DNA of 12,576 nt from Deltaproteobacteria bacterium. Its GTDB lineage: Bacteria > Myxococcota_A > UBA9160. The notes beneath the pieces are model-generated. The model was not told the DNA's origin and searched no databases. It saw only the letters and a list, made by a program, of their open reading frames with translations. This document shows, one piece after another, positions 6,842 to 12,576 of the stretch. The stretch's first letter is position 1. Every line of letters starts with the position of its first letter. Where the stretch lies: assembly GCA_003520425.1 (NCBI GenBank), contig DOUU01000194.1:1-12576 (forward strand), read 5' to 3'. Position numbers and translations under genes: made by a program.

Positions 6842-7094
6842 GAGAGATCCTCCCATGTCGATCGGGCGCGGCCTTTCCACCGAGACGGCCTCAAAGCGCA
6901 AGCGGCTGGGTCTTGGTTCGCCCCCGTGACGCGGACAGGCGCCGCTGCGGGATCGATGCCTTCGGCCCCGAGCGTGTGCCCGCGCCCGCGTCGCGATCCG
7001 GCGCGCGAGCTCCGGTGCGCCCTCCGCTGCGGCGCAAAGCTTCGCCTCCTCGGCCGCGGGCGCACGGTACCACGAGGCGCCGTGAGCCTCCGGC
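6842..7094. other. 253-bp intergenic gap, longest in the window
   Basis: This GC-rich stretch separates the HupE-like gene from the crotonase pair, both read leftward. Short open frames cross it on both strands but none has family-like sequence or a ribosome binding site I would trust. No convincing -35/-10 pair is visible. It must hold either a promoter for the crotonases, of a type I cannot recognise, or a read-through leader. The hairpin at its right edge is listed separately. Confidence 0.5.
6848..6854 (-). promoter_or_regulatory. Ribosome binding site deciding the GTG start at 6841
   Basis: GGGAGGA on the minus strand, six bases before GTG 6841-6839. The alternative ATG at 6856-6854 shares its G with this site and has only a weak, distant GGAAAGG in front of it, so the GTG is the better start. 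Confidence 0.7.
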
Positions 7095-7098
7095 TCAC
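7082..7098 (-). terminator. Hairpin over the stop codon of the HupE-like gene
   Basis: A perfect 7-bp inverted repeat, GTGAGCC (7082-7088) and GGCTCAC (7092-7098), has a 3-base loop. The TGA stop at 7097-7095 lies inside one arm. A weaker outer pairing (GGCGC 7076-7080 with GCGCC 7103-7107) could extend it. There is no T-run on the downstream side. As the last structure of the five-gene minus-strand operon it may mark transcript ends; that is inference. Confidence 0.45.
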
Positions 7099-8141
7099 CA
7101 GAGCGCCGCGATCCGGTCGAGGCACAAGTAGATGCCCAATGTCCCAACGACCTCTGCCGTGAGGGCTTGCACGCGGCGCAGTCCGCGCCCGCCTGCCCTT
7201 CCCAGGACCAGCGCAGCGGCGCCGGCTACGGCGACAATGCCGAGCTGCCCGAGCTCGATTCCTGCGTTGAAGCCGATGAGCGCGAGGGGCACGGCGTTTT
7301 GCGGGAGCCCAACCTGCCTGAGCGCTCCCGCAAAGCCAAGCCCGTGAAGGAGCCCAAAGGCAAAGCAAAGACGCCACGGCGCCCGTGCAATTGCACCCGG
7401 GGCTGCGCCGGCCTGCGTGCGGACCGCCTCCAACGCGACCGCGACGAGGCTGCCTGCGATCGCAACTTCCACAAGGGGCGGGGAGAGCGAGATCCATCCC
7501 AGAGATGCGAGTGCGAGCGTCACGCTGTGCCCCAGCGTGAACGAGGTGATCGCGAGGGCGAGCCGTCGCCGCCCGCGAACCACGAGAAGGAGCCCGCCCA
7601 CGAAGAGGACGTGATCCGCGCCGGTCCAAAGATGGACAACGCCCAGGCGCCCATAGGCCCCGAAGACGGCGCCGACACTTTCTTGCGCTGGCACCAAAAA
7701 GCTCGGGGAGCTCGTCGTGAGGACCGTTCGAAGGACGCGCCCGTCGAGCAGCGTGATGTGGAGGAGTACGTTCGTGCCCGCGCCCTCAAGGCCGCGGGCC
7801 CCGAATGCCTTTCCGATCAGGCCCTCCGGCGTGCAGCGAAGGACCGAGAGCTCGACCACTGCCCCCTCGTCCCCCCCGACCTCGGGAGGCCCCGCGGCAG
7901 TGCACTGGGGGGGCAAGACCGGTTCGACGCGGGAGCCGCGCGCTGCAATGCGAGGTGTTTTCCAGCGCAGCGCGACCTCACCGGACGAGAGCTCGCGCAG
8001 CTCGAGCAGGGAGGGGGCGAAGGCGTGCGCTCGCGCGCCCGTGGATCCGAGCAGCGTCGCGGCGGCGACGGCGAAGGCGAGGTTTGCCGCTTTCCAAACC
8101 GCATGCGCCGCAGGCGGCGTCCTGGCTGCGTGTCGCCTCAT
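7095..8141 (-). CDS. HupE/UreJ-type membrane protein with periplasmic N-terminal domain
   Basis: A 348-residue membrane protein of the HupE_UreJ_2 kind. A signal peptide spans residues 1-39 (basic start, hydrophobic core, ARA before HAFAPS). An extracytoplasmic beta-rich domain follows to about 155, with C80 and C103 that could pair. Next come about six membrane segments. Conserved polar residues sit in them: HLWTGADHVLF (H170, D176, H177), LGHSVTLAL (H205), FGLLHGLGFAGAL (H266) and FNAGIELGQ (E296). In HupE proteins such histidines are thought to bind nickel or cobalt; this longer family has no settled function. ATG 8141 overlaps the TGA of the isomerase gene as ATGA. It is last in the operon. 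No hydrogenase or urease gene is near, so metal supply to those enzymes is not supported here. Confidence 0.85.
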   Translation of the reverse strand: MRRHAARTPPAAHAVWKAANLAFAVAAATLLGSTGARAHAFAPSLLELRELSSGEVALRWKTPRIAARGSRVEPVLPPQCTAAGPPEVGGDEGAVVELSVLRCTPEGLIGKAFGARGLEGAGTNVLLHITLLDGRVLRTVLTTSSPSFLVPAQESVGAVFGAYGRLGVVHLWTGADHVLFVGGLLLVVRGRRRLALAITSFTLGHSVTLALASLGWISLSPPLVEVAIAGSLVAVALEAVRTQAGAAPGAIARAPWRLCFAFGLLHGLGFAGALRQVGLPQNAVPLALIGFNAGIELGQLGIVAVAGAAALVLGRAGGRGLRRVQALTAEVVGTLGIYLCLDRIAALW

Positions 8142-9031
8142 CCCCCGCTCCCCCCGTCGTCGGGCGGAGCCTTGGCGCGGAGCTCTGCCATGGCTCGCTC
8201 GAGCGCGCGCTCGGCGCGCTCCGCCAGGACCGACTCGCGCACCGCTGCGCGCACCGCATCGAGCGGCGGCGCATGCGCTTCGGTCTTCTCGTGCACGAAG
8301 AAAAGGTGGGCGCCAAGAGCCGAGTGGACCGGATTGGACCAACGGCCCGCGGGTGCTGCGAAGGCAGCCGAAGCCGCGCGCGGCCCCACCATGCGCTCGA
8401 GCTCGCTCTGCGAGAGCGGGGCATCGCCGAGGGGCTCGGGAAAAGCATCTCCAAGCTGTGTCGCGTCCTCCGAAGGAGCGCCGTGCGTGCGCAGTGCGCG
8501 CAAGATCCGCTCCGCATCGAGATCGAGTGCGGCCCCGCGCCGCTCGCGGCTCAGAAAGACATGGACGAGCGAAACCCGCGCCGGCTCCCTCCAGCGCTCG
8601 GGGTGCGCTGCGAGCTCGGCGCGGAGCTCCTCGTCGGTCGGCTCCGCCTTGCGCGCCGGCTGCTCCAGTCGGAGCCGCATCACATTCACAAGCCTCCGCT
8701 GGACCACCAGGTCCGTGCGATGGAGGCCAAGCGCGATGGCATCACGAGCCACTGCCGCCTCGGACTCCCCCGCCCCAACCCCGAGAAAGCGAAGGTTCTC
8801 CACCAGCCGGCGGTGGACGACGGGGTCGCTGTCGTAGAGGCCCTGGTCGATCGCCTCGCGATAGAGGAGCGCATCGTCGGGCGAGAGAAACCCGGCCTCC
8901 GCGCCCACACGCGTCCGCAGGAAGGCCGTCCCTTCGACCCCGGCAGACGGCGTTCGCAGGGCGAGGAGGCTGCGCTCGCCGGCAAAGATCAGCCCTCCCC
9001 AGAGCGCGAAGCGCGCGAGCGGGGAGTTCAT
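8138..9031 (-). CDS. Parvulin-type peptidyl-prolyl cis-trans isomerase, membrane-anchored
   Basis: A 297-residue PpiC/SurA-like protein. Residues 5-25 ([20 protein letters not shown]) are an N-terminal hydrophobic anchor, so the rest should lie outside the cytoplasmic membrane. A helical chaperone-like region (50-145) contains two related copies of a 27-residue segment. It is followed by [16 protein letters not shown] and a parvulin-like domain (about 150-250): [11 protein letters not shown] with H157, LGDAFPEP, and GAHLFFV with H242, which match the first and last parvulin histidines. A charged alanine-rich helix ends the protein. Start ATG 9031 overlaps the TGA of the DUF3604 gene (ATGA), and its own TGA overlaps the HupE-like start. 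No clear Shine-Dalgarno precedes it, so coupling is likely. It probably folds the exported neighbours; whether it is catalytically active is not certain. Confidence 0.82.
   Translation of the reverse strand: MNSPLARFALWGGLIFAGERSLLALRTPSAGVEGTAFLRTRVGAEAGFLSPDDALLYREAIDQGLYDSDPVVHRRLVENLRFLGVGAGESEAAVARDAIALGLHRTDLVVQRRLVNVMRLRLEQPARKAEPTDEELRAELAAHPERWREPARVSLVHVFLSRERRGAALDLDAERILRALRTHGAPSEDATQLGDAFPEPLGDAPLSQSELERMVGPRAASAAFAAPAGRWSNPVHSALGAHLFFVHEKTEAHAPPLDAVRAAVRESVLAERAERALERAMAELRAKAPPDDGGSGG
8148..8155 (-). promoter_or_regulatory. Ribosome binding site of the HupE-like gene
   Basis: GGGGGGAG on the minus strand lies six bases before ATG 8141, within the last glycine codons of the upstream isomerase gene. 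It supports the ATGA overlap start and rejects the longer open frame reaching 8342. Confidence 0.65.
8666..8746 (-). repeat. Protein-level repeat, copy 2, in the isomerase gene
   Basis: This encodes residues 96-122 (RDAIALGL, then D, VV and RRLV). It is the partner of the copy at 8780-8860. It immediately precedes the TDEEL helix that leads into the parvulin domain. Confidence 0.65.
8780..8860 (-). repeat. Protein-level repeat, copy 1, in the isomerase gene
   Basis: This encodes residues 58-84 of the isomerase (REAIDQGL, then D, VV and RRLV). By my alignment 13 of 27 positions are identical to copy 2, which begins 38 residues later. The shared positions are R, A, I, G, L, D, V, V, R, R, L, V and R. 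Confidence 0.65.
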
Positions 9032-10980
9032 GGCGTGGCCGGTCCCGGGGACGAGGCGGACGGCCCGTACCAAATCGGCGAGGTCCACGCGCGCTCTTGA
9101 ATCGTCCAGGAATGATCGGGAGCACAGCAGGCCTCGAGACCCTTTTTCACCGTGCGGGGATCCTGGCAATCCACGCCGCGGGCGCGGCAGACGTGGGCGC
9201 TCCAGCGGCAACTTGGGTTCTCGAGGACGCGGGCGTAGTAGAAGGCGTGCTCCGAAGGCTCGAAGTCCGGGTCGCTCCAGACCGTGCACAGACTCTCGAA
9301 ACCCGCGCCGCGGGGCGTGCAAGTGGCGAGATCGACGTCCGCGCCGTTGTGGGGATTGCCGGCCACGTCGAAGACGCGCTCGTGGCTCTCTCCATGAGAT
9401 ACCCAGCCCTTCACGATCTGGATCCGCTGAAGAGGCGTCCCCGGGTGACCCGGACTCCCGGGGTCGGCGAGGGCCGACACCGCGAAGCGTGGAGCTGCAC
9501 CACGAGCGGGTCGCGGCGGGAGGTCGCTGCCCATGGGGACGCCGTTGGCGTAGCCGGTCGCGACGAAGTTCGCGTTGTCGCAAAGGTTCGGGGCATAGTC
9601 CCAGCCCCCAAAGAACCGCACGATGGGCCGCGTCCCGCTGGTTCCGTAGGCCTCGCGCCGTCGCATGGCGTCGAAGAGGGAGTCGCGCGAGTTCTCCTCC
9701 GCCCAGAGCACCGCGAGGCCGCCCGGGCCGAACTCGATGTCGTCCGGCAATCCCACGGGCAGCGTGGTTGCCGCAGGCGCGCCCGCCCCGCCGTGCCCGG
9801 GATGCTGGTCCTCGTCCGCCGCGCCTGCGGTTCCAAGGTGAGTGTCGGTGCTCGCCAAGAGACCATACTTGAAGGGATTCGCACCAATCCGCTCTTCCAG
9901 CACGAGACCCTGCTTCAGGGCATCGCGCACGAAATTCGATGGCGCAGGAGGTTGCGCCAGCCACGACACATACTTGCCTTGAAAGGAGTCGTAGGAAAGC
10001 TTCTCAAAGGCGCACAGCTCGTCGGTCGTGCCCGGACCGATGCGGCACTCGCTGTCGCCCTTGTGCTGCATCACTTCGACCAGCGGCTCAAAGAAGGCGC
10101 GCTCGAGAGCCTGATCGCGCGAGAGCGCGGAGCCGTCGGGATTGACGGGCTGGAACATGAGCCCACCCGAGAGATTCGAGTTGTGGGGGATGGTGAGGAC
10201 GTCGCAGCCGTCACCGCGATTGAGACAGTCTCGCCGCAGCGCGGCCCAAAGGCCCTGCGGGGTCTGCTCCTCGTAATAGCTCGTCGGGAGCTCCGGCACG
10301 TGCTCGTTGCGGAAGATCACGTTGCGGTGGAGGTTCTTGGAGCCTGAGGCGCCGGTCCACTCGTAGCCGACGAAGCTGGTGAAGCGGCACGCCGCGCTTC
10401 GGTCGTAGGCCTCTTCCGCAGCGGAGCGAATCTCCTTCCACGGGGTCCGGGCCGCCTCGCGGCAAAGCTCGCCGCGGCTTCCGCAGAATGCAAAACGTGT
10501 GGGTCGATCGAAGTAGGAGGTCTTCGTGTTCATCACGAAGAACGCGACGCGGGGATAGCTCCGATACATCCAACACACCCACGAGTCGTATCCCGGCAGA
10601 CCCGGTGTGGAGCAGATCTGCACCTCGCCCAGCTGTTCGGCGTGGTCGGTCACGATCGCAAAGTCAAGCGGCCTGCGCAGCTGCAGGTGGCGGAGCGGGC
10701 GGCCGTCCGCGTCATAGGGCTGGATTCCAAGGCGCTCGCCGCGCGCGAAGCGGTAGGCGTCTCGTGGAAGATTGCGTGTTCCCTGCGTGGACGCATCTTG
10801 GGAGAAGGCGGTGTGGACGTGGGTGTCGCCAAAGAAGGGTCGACGCAGCGGGCTGTGTTCCGCGCACGGCTCGCGCTCTTCCGCGAGAAGATCGGAACCG
10901 GGCGGGGAGGTGGCGTGCGCCCCTCCCGCTGAAAGCGCGGCGAGGAGCGCGAGCGCGAGTCTCAGCCGGGGAATCGACAT
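9028..10980 (-). CDS. Exported DUF3604 protein, PHP-like putative metallo-hydrolase
   Basis: A 650-residue protein with a signal peptide (1-23, cleaved near GAHA-TSPPG), so it is exported. Metal-site-like motifs occur in order: FFGDTHVHT (H54, H56), IVTDHAE (D112, H113), YEWTG (E207), PHNSN (H266), QHKGDSEC (H306) and STDTHLG (D379, H381). This is the DUF3604 pattern and resembles PHP/amidohydrolase metal centres. The mature protein has 18 cysteines, many in the last 100 residues, which suggests disulfides. Start ATG 10980 lies 19 bp after the methyltransferase stop, with only a weak purine stretch before it; the frame is open to 11073, but that part lacks a signal peptide and overlaps the methyltransferase. 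It ends in an ATGA overlap with the isomerase. Substrate and activity are undescribed as far as I know. Confidence 0.88.
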   Translation of the reverse strand: MSIPRLRLALALLAALSAGGAHATSPPGSDLLAEEREPCAEHSPLRRPFFGDTHVHTAFSQDASTQGTRNLPRDAYRFARGERLGIQPYDADGRPLRHLQLRRPLDFAIVTDHAEQLGEVQICSTPGLPGYDSWVCWMYRSYPRVAFFVMNTKTSYFDRPTRFAFCGSRGELCREAARTPWKEIRSAAEEAYDRSAACRFTSFVGYEWTGASGSKNLHRNVIFRNEHVPELPTSYYEEQTPQGLWAALRRDCLNRGDGCDVLTIPHNSNLSGGLMFQPVNPDGSALSRDQALERAFFEPLVEVMQHKGDSECRIGPGTTDELCAFEKLSYDSFQGKYVSWLAQPPAPSNFVRDALKQGLVLEERIGANPFKYGLLASTDTHLGTAGAADEDQHPGHGGAGAPAATTLPVGLPDDIEFGPGGLAVLWAEENSRDSLFDAMRRREAYGTSGTRPIVRFFGGWDYAPNLCDNANFVATGYANGVPMGSDLPPRPARGAAPRFAVSALADPGSPGHPGTPLQRIQIVKGWVSHGESHERVFDVAGNPHNGADVDLATCTPRGAGFESLCTVWSDPDFEPSEHAFYYARVLENPSCRWSAHVCRARGVDCQDPRTVKKGLEACCAPDHSWTIQERAWTSPIWYGPSASSPGPATP

Positions 10981-10999
10981 CTCGGCTCGCTGTGCCGGC

Positions 11000-12052
11000 T
11001 TAGGGCCGGACCTCGTAGAAGGCGTTGAAGGGGTTCTCGACGTCGAGCCGGCGGAAGCTTGCGAATCCCGCATCGCGGCACAGCGCTTCGGCCCGCTTCG
11101 GACCGTAGGCTGCGCCGAGACCCTCGCCGCCCTGGGAGAGCGACACCGTCATGCAATAGAGCGTGCTGACGGAATACAGCAGCGCGCCCCCGGGATGGAG
11201 GTTCTCGGCCAAGCTGTCGCCCGCGGCCGGCTCGACCAAGAGGAACGTCCCGTCTGAAGCGAGCGCCTCGCGGATCCGGCGCAGGACCACGCGGGGCCGG
11301 GCGAGGTCATGCACCACATCAAAGGCCGTCACGAGATCGAAGCTTGGCTCGCGCGGGAGGTCCTCCGCCGAGCGCTGCTCGAAGCGGGCATTGGCGAGGC
11401 CTTCGCGCTCGGCCGCGGAGCGGCCGCGTGCCAGGGCCGTGGCATCGATGTCGTAGCCGGTGATCTGCGAGCGCGGGTAGGCCTTGGCCAGTGTGAGGGT
11501 CGAGGTTCCCGAGCCGCAGCCGATGTCGGCCACCCGGGCTCCCTGCTCGAGGCGCTTCACCAGGTGCGGCAGGGTGGGGAGCCACTTGCGGGTGAGGAGG
11601 ACACGCATGCCCGGACTGTTTGCGCGGTCAATGGCCTCGACCGCCTCGCTCCCGAACTCCGCGTAGCTCACGCCTCCGCCCTCCCGCATCGCACGGGCGA
11701 CGCCGGGGATCGCGCGATAGAGCGCGGGCACAAACTGGGTCCAGCCGCCCAGAAAATACGGGCTCTTCTCGTCCGCGAGGCAGGCGGCGACCTCGCCCGT
11801 GAGCTCGAAGGTCTCGCCCGCCGGGTCGTAGTGGAGAATCCCGCCCGCGGCGAGCGCCGAGAGAATCTCGCGCAGGTAGCGTTCGTTGAGCCCGGAATCG
11901 GCGGCGATGGCGCCAAGGGCACGCGGCCCCTGGCCGGCGAGCGTCGCGAGCAGGCCGGTTCTGCCCGCCACCTCGGTGACAGCCAGGAGCGCGGCACTCG
12001 TCGTCATGCCCATGAACTGCTCCATGAACGCCCGGACCTTCTCGCGATCCAT
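11000..12052 (-). CDS. Class I SAM-dependent methyltransferase with winged-helix N-domain (Rv2258c-like)
   Basis: A 350-residue cytoplasmic methyltransferase. The N-terminal part (about 1-100) looks like the winged-helix/dimerisation domain of Rv2258c-like enzymes: [20 protein letters not shown] (53-72), then [12 protein letters not shown] linker leads to the Rossmann domain with motif [10 protein letters not shown] (174-182), acidic D201 in TGYDID for the SAM ribose, SAEDLP (228-233) and [13 protein letters not shown] (238-250). The end is [11 protein letters not shown]. Start ATG 12052 has GGGGAGG seven bases upstream; the frame runs open to 12568, but that part mirrors the GNAT gene. It lies 20 bp after the GNAT stop and 19 bp before the DUF3604 start, so co-transcription is likely. 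The acceptor is unknown: a small molecule or an acid/hydroxyl group are both possible. Confidence 0.87.
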   Translation of the reverse strand: MDREKVRAFMEQFMGMTTSAALLAVTEVAGRTGLLATLAGQGPRALGAIAADSGLNERYLREILSALAAGGILHYDPAGETFELTGEVAACLADEKSPYFLGGWTQFVPALYRAIPGVARAMREGGGVSYAEFGSEAVEAIDRANSPGMRVLLTRKWLPTLPHLVKRLEQGARVADIGCGSGTSTLTLAKAYPRSQITGYDIDATALARGRSAAEREGLANARFEQRSAEDLPREPSFDLVTAFDVVHDLARPRVVLRRIREALASDGTFLLVEPAAGDSLAENLHPGGALLYSVSTLYCMTVSLSQGGEGLGAAYGPKRAEALCRDAGFASFRRLDVENPFNAFYEVRP

Positions 12053-12072
12053 TGCACTGCCTCCCCTCGGGC

Positions 12073-12576
12073 CTAGCTGTCGTTTGCGGCGCTCCTCTCG
12101 GGGGCAAGCCAATGCTGCGTGAGCGCAACGGGTCGAAATCCCATCTTTGCGTACATGTGCTTTGGCGTGTCCTCGGCGCGGGCCGTGAGAAAGACCGCCT
12201 CTGCGCCGCGCTCGCGCGCCTTGCTCACGCAGTGGGCGACGAGCGCAGTCGCGACGCCGCGGAACCGCGCGGTGGGATGCACGTAGAGGTCCTCCAGCAG
12301 GCCAAGGCCATCCTCTACGAATTCCGAGAAAAAACCAGCGGGAAAGTCCCCGCGCAAAGCGAGCCAGGTACGGACGCGAGGCCGCTTGCGCCGCATGCAG
12401 CCCAGCCACTCCTCGCCGAGCGTCCGCACCCACGCCGCCGTCTCGTCGCTCAGCTTGAGCGAGAGATAGGCTGCCCACTGCGCGTCGCTCTCCACCGGCT
12501 GCATGCGGATCTCGCTCGGGCCCGCGCACAGCTCGCCCTCGAGGAGCATCACGATTCCCTGCTCGCATTCCCAGCC
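12073..12576 (-). CDS. GNAT-family N-acetyltransferase, 5' end outside the window
   Basis: The frame ends at TAG 12075-12073 and stays open to the right edge (167 codons visible). The GNAT core is clear: LEDLYVHPTARFRGVATALV, where RFRGVA is the acetyl-CoA pyrophosphate loop (the R/QxxGxG/A motif), then a helix with CVSKARERGA, FLTARAEDTPKHMYAKMGF and the closing strand. It would transfer acetyl from acetyl-CoA to an amine. An internal start is possible (GTG 12552 or ATG 12549, with AGGGA upstream). The residues before them (GWECEQGIVMLLEGELCAG) read like the end of the N-terminal half of longer two-part GNATs, so I favour a truncated longer protein. Substrate unknown. It is the first visible gene of the minus-strand operon. 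Confidence 0.82.
   Translation of the reverse strand, partial: GWECEQGIVMLLEGELCAGPSEIRMQPVESDAQWAAYLSLKLSDETAAWVRTLGEEWLGCMRRKRPRVRTWLALRGDFPAGFFSEFVEDGLGLLEDLYVHPTARFRGVATALVAHCVSKARERGAEAVFLTARAEDTPKHMYAKMGFRPVALTQHWLAPERSAANDS

Noticed and set aside
6842..7147. An N-terminal extension of the hydratase as far as 7147
   Set aside because: The added ~100 residues are arginine-rich without homology and overlap the HupE-like gene; the GTG at 6841 has the proper Shine-Dalgarno.
7095..8141. Reading the HupE-like protein as a nickel importer for hydrogenase or urease
   Set aside because: No hydrogenase, urease or accessory gene lies nearby, and the protein has a large periplasmic N-terminal domain that classical HupE lacks.
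7167..8837. A 556-codon plus-strand open frame opposite the HupE-like and isomerase genes
   Set aside because: It is hydrophilic and low-complexity, with no recognisable domain, and antisense to genes with signal peptide and membrane segments.
7717..10347. An 876-codon open frame on the plus strand opposite the HupE-like, isomerase and DUF3604 genes
   Set aside because: It is antisense to three well-supported genes, its translation is low-complexity (R, A, P, G rich) with no family motif, and GC-rich codon use commonly leaves such frames open.
12053..12568. An upstream extension of the methyltransferase frame across the GNAT gene
   Set aside because: It runs in another frame of the recognised GNAT gene, and ATG 12052 has a well-placed GGGGAGG.
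1..12576. Mobile elements, tRNA or rRNA genes, CRISPR arrays, phage or toxin-antitoxin genes
   Set aside because: I looked for spaced direct repeats, transposase motifs, cloverleaf-like sequence and small two-gene toxin pairs and saw none; the base composition is even across the window.

Overview
This window is GC-rich bacterial DNA (roughly two thirds G+C by eye), packed with protein genes and with no RNA gene, mobile element or CRISPR array that I can see. Thirteen genes are supported, two of them cut by the window edges. The gene set (acyl-CoA enzymes, an F420-type LLM flavoprotein, an EthD-fold protein, and exported DUF3604 and HupE-like proteins with signal peptides) suggests a Gram-negative, metabolically versatile soil or marine bacterium, perhaps myxobacterial or an uncultured deltaproteobacterial-type lineage. 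That placement is inference; no marker gene is present.

Layout. Positions 1-5199 hold a plus-strand operon: the tail of an unidentified gene, a phosphotransferase of the ACAD10/11 kinase type, an aldehyde dehydrogenase, a short-chain dehydrogenase, an LLM-class oxidoreductase and a two-part EthD-like protein. Gaps are 10-33 bp and one junction is a GTGA overlap. It meets, tail to tail, a minus-strand pair of crotonases (5196-6841); the two opposing stop codons share one CTAG. After a 253-bp gap, the rest (7095-12576) is a second minus-strand operon, read right to left: a GNAT acetyltransferase (cut by the window end), an Rv2258c-like methyltransferase, an exported DUF3604 protein, a membrane-anchored parvulin-type peptidyl-prolyl isomerase and a HupE/UreJ-type membrane protein. 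The last three are chained by ATGA stop/start overlaps.

How the genes may work together. The plus operon and the two crotonases look like a catabolic set for an acyl-CoA, hydroxyacyl or ring-derived substrate. The kinase could activate a hydroxyl group, the SDR and ALDH would oxidise alcohol and aldehyde groups, and the crotonases would hydrate or isomerise enoyl-CoA. One crotonase keeps both hydratase glutamates. The other lacks both and has an isomerase-type glutamate instead. The substrate cannot be read from the sequence.

The most intriguing part is the DUF3604 / PPIase / HupE trio: a PHP-like putative metallo-hydrolase outside the cytoplasmic membrane, a membrane-tethered foldase and a histidine-bearing membrane protein, all translationally coupled. 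I infer one envelope system in which the foldase may serve the cysteine-rich DUF3604 protein and the HupE-like protein may handle a metal or other solute. I know of no assigned function for this combination.
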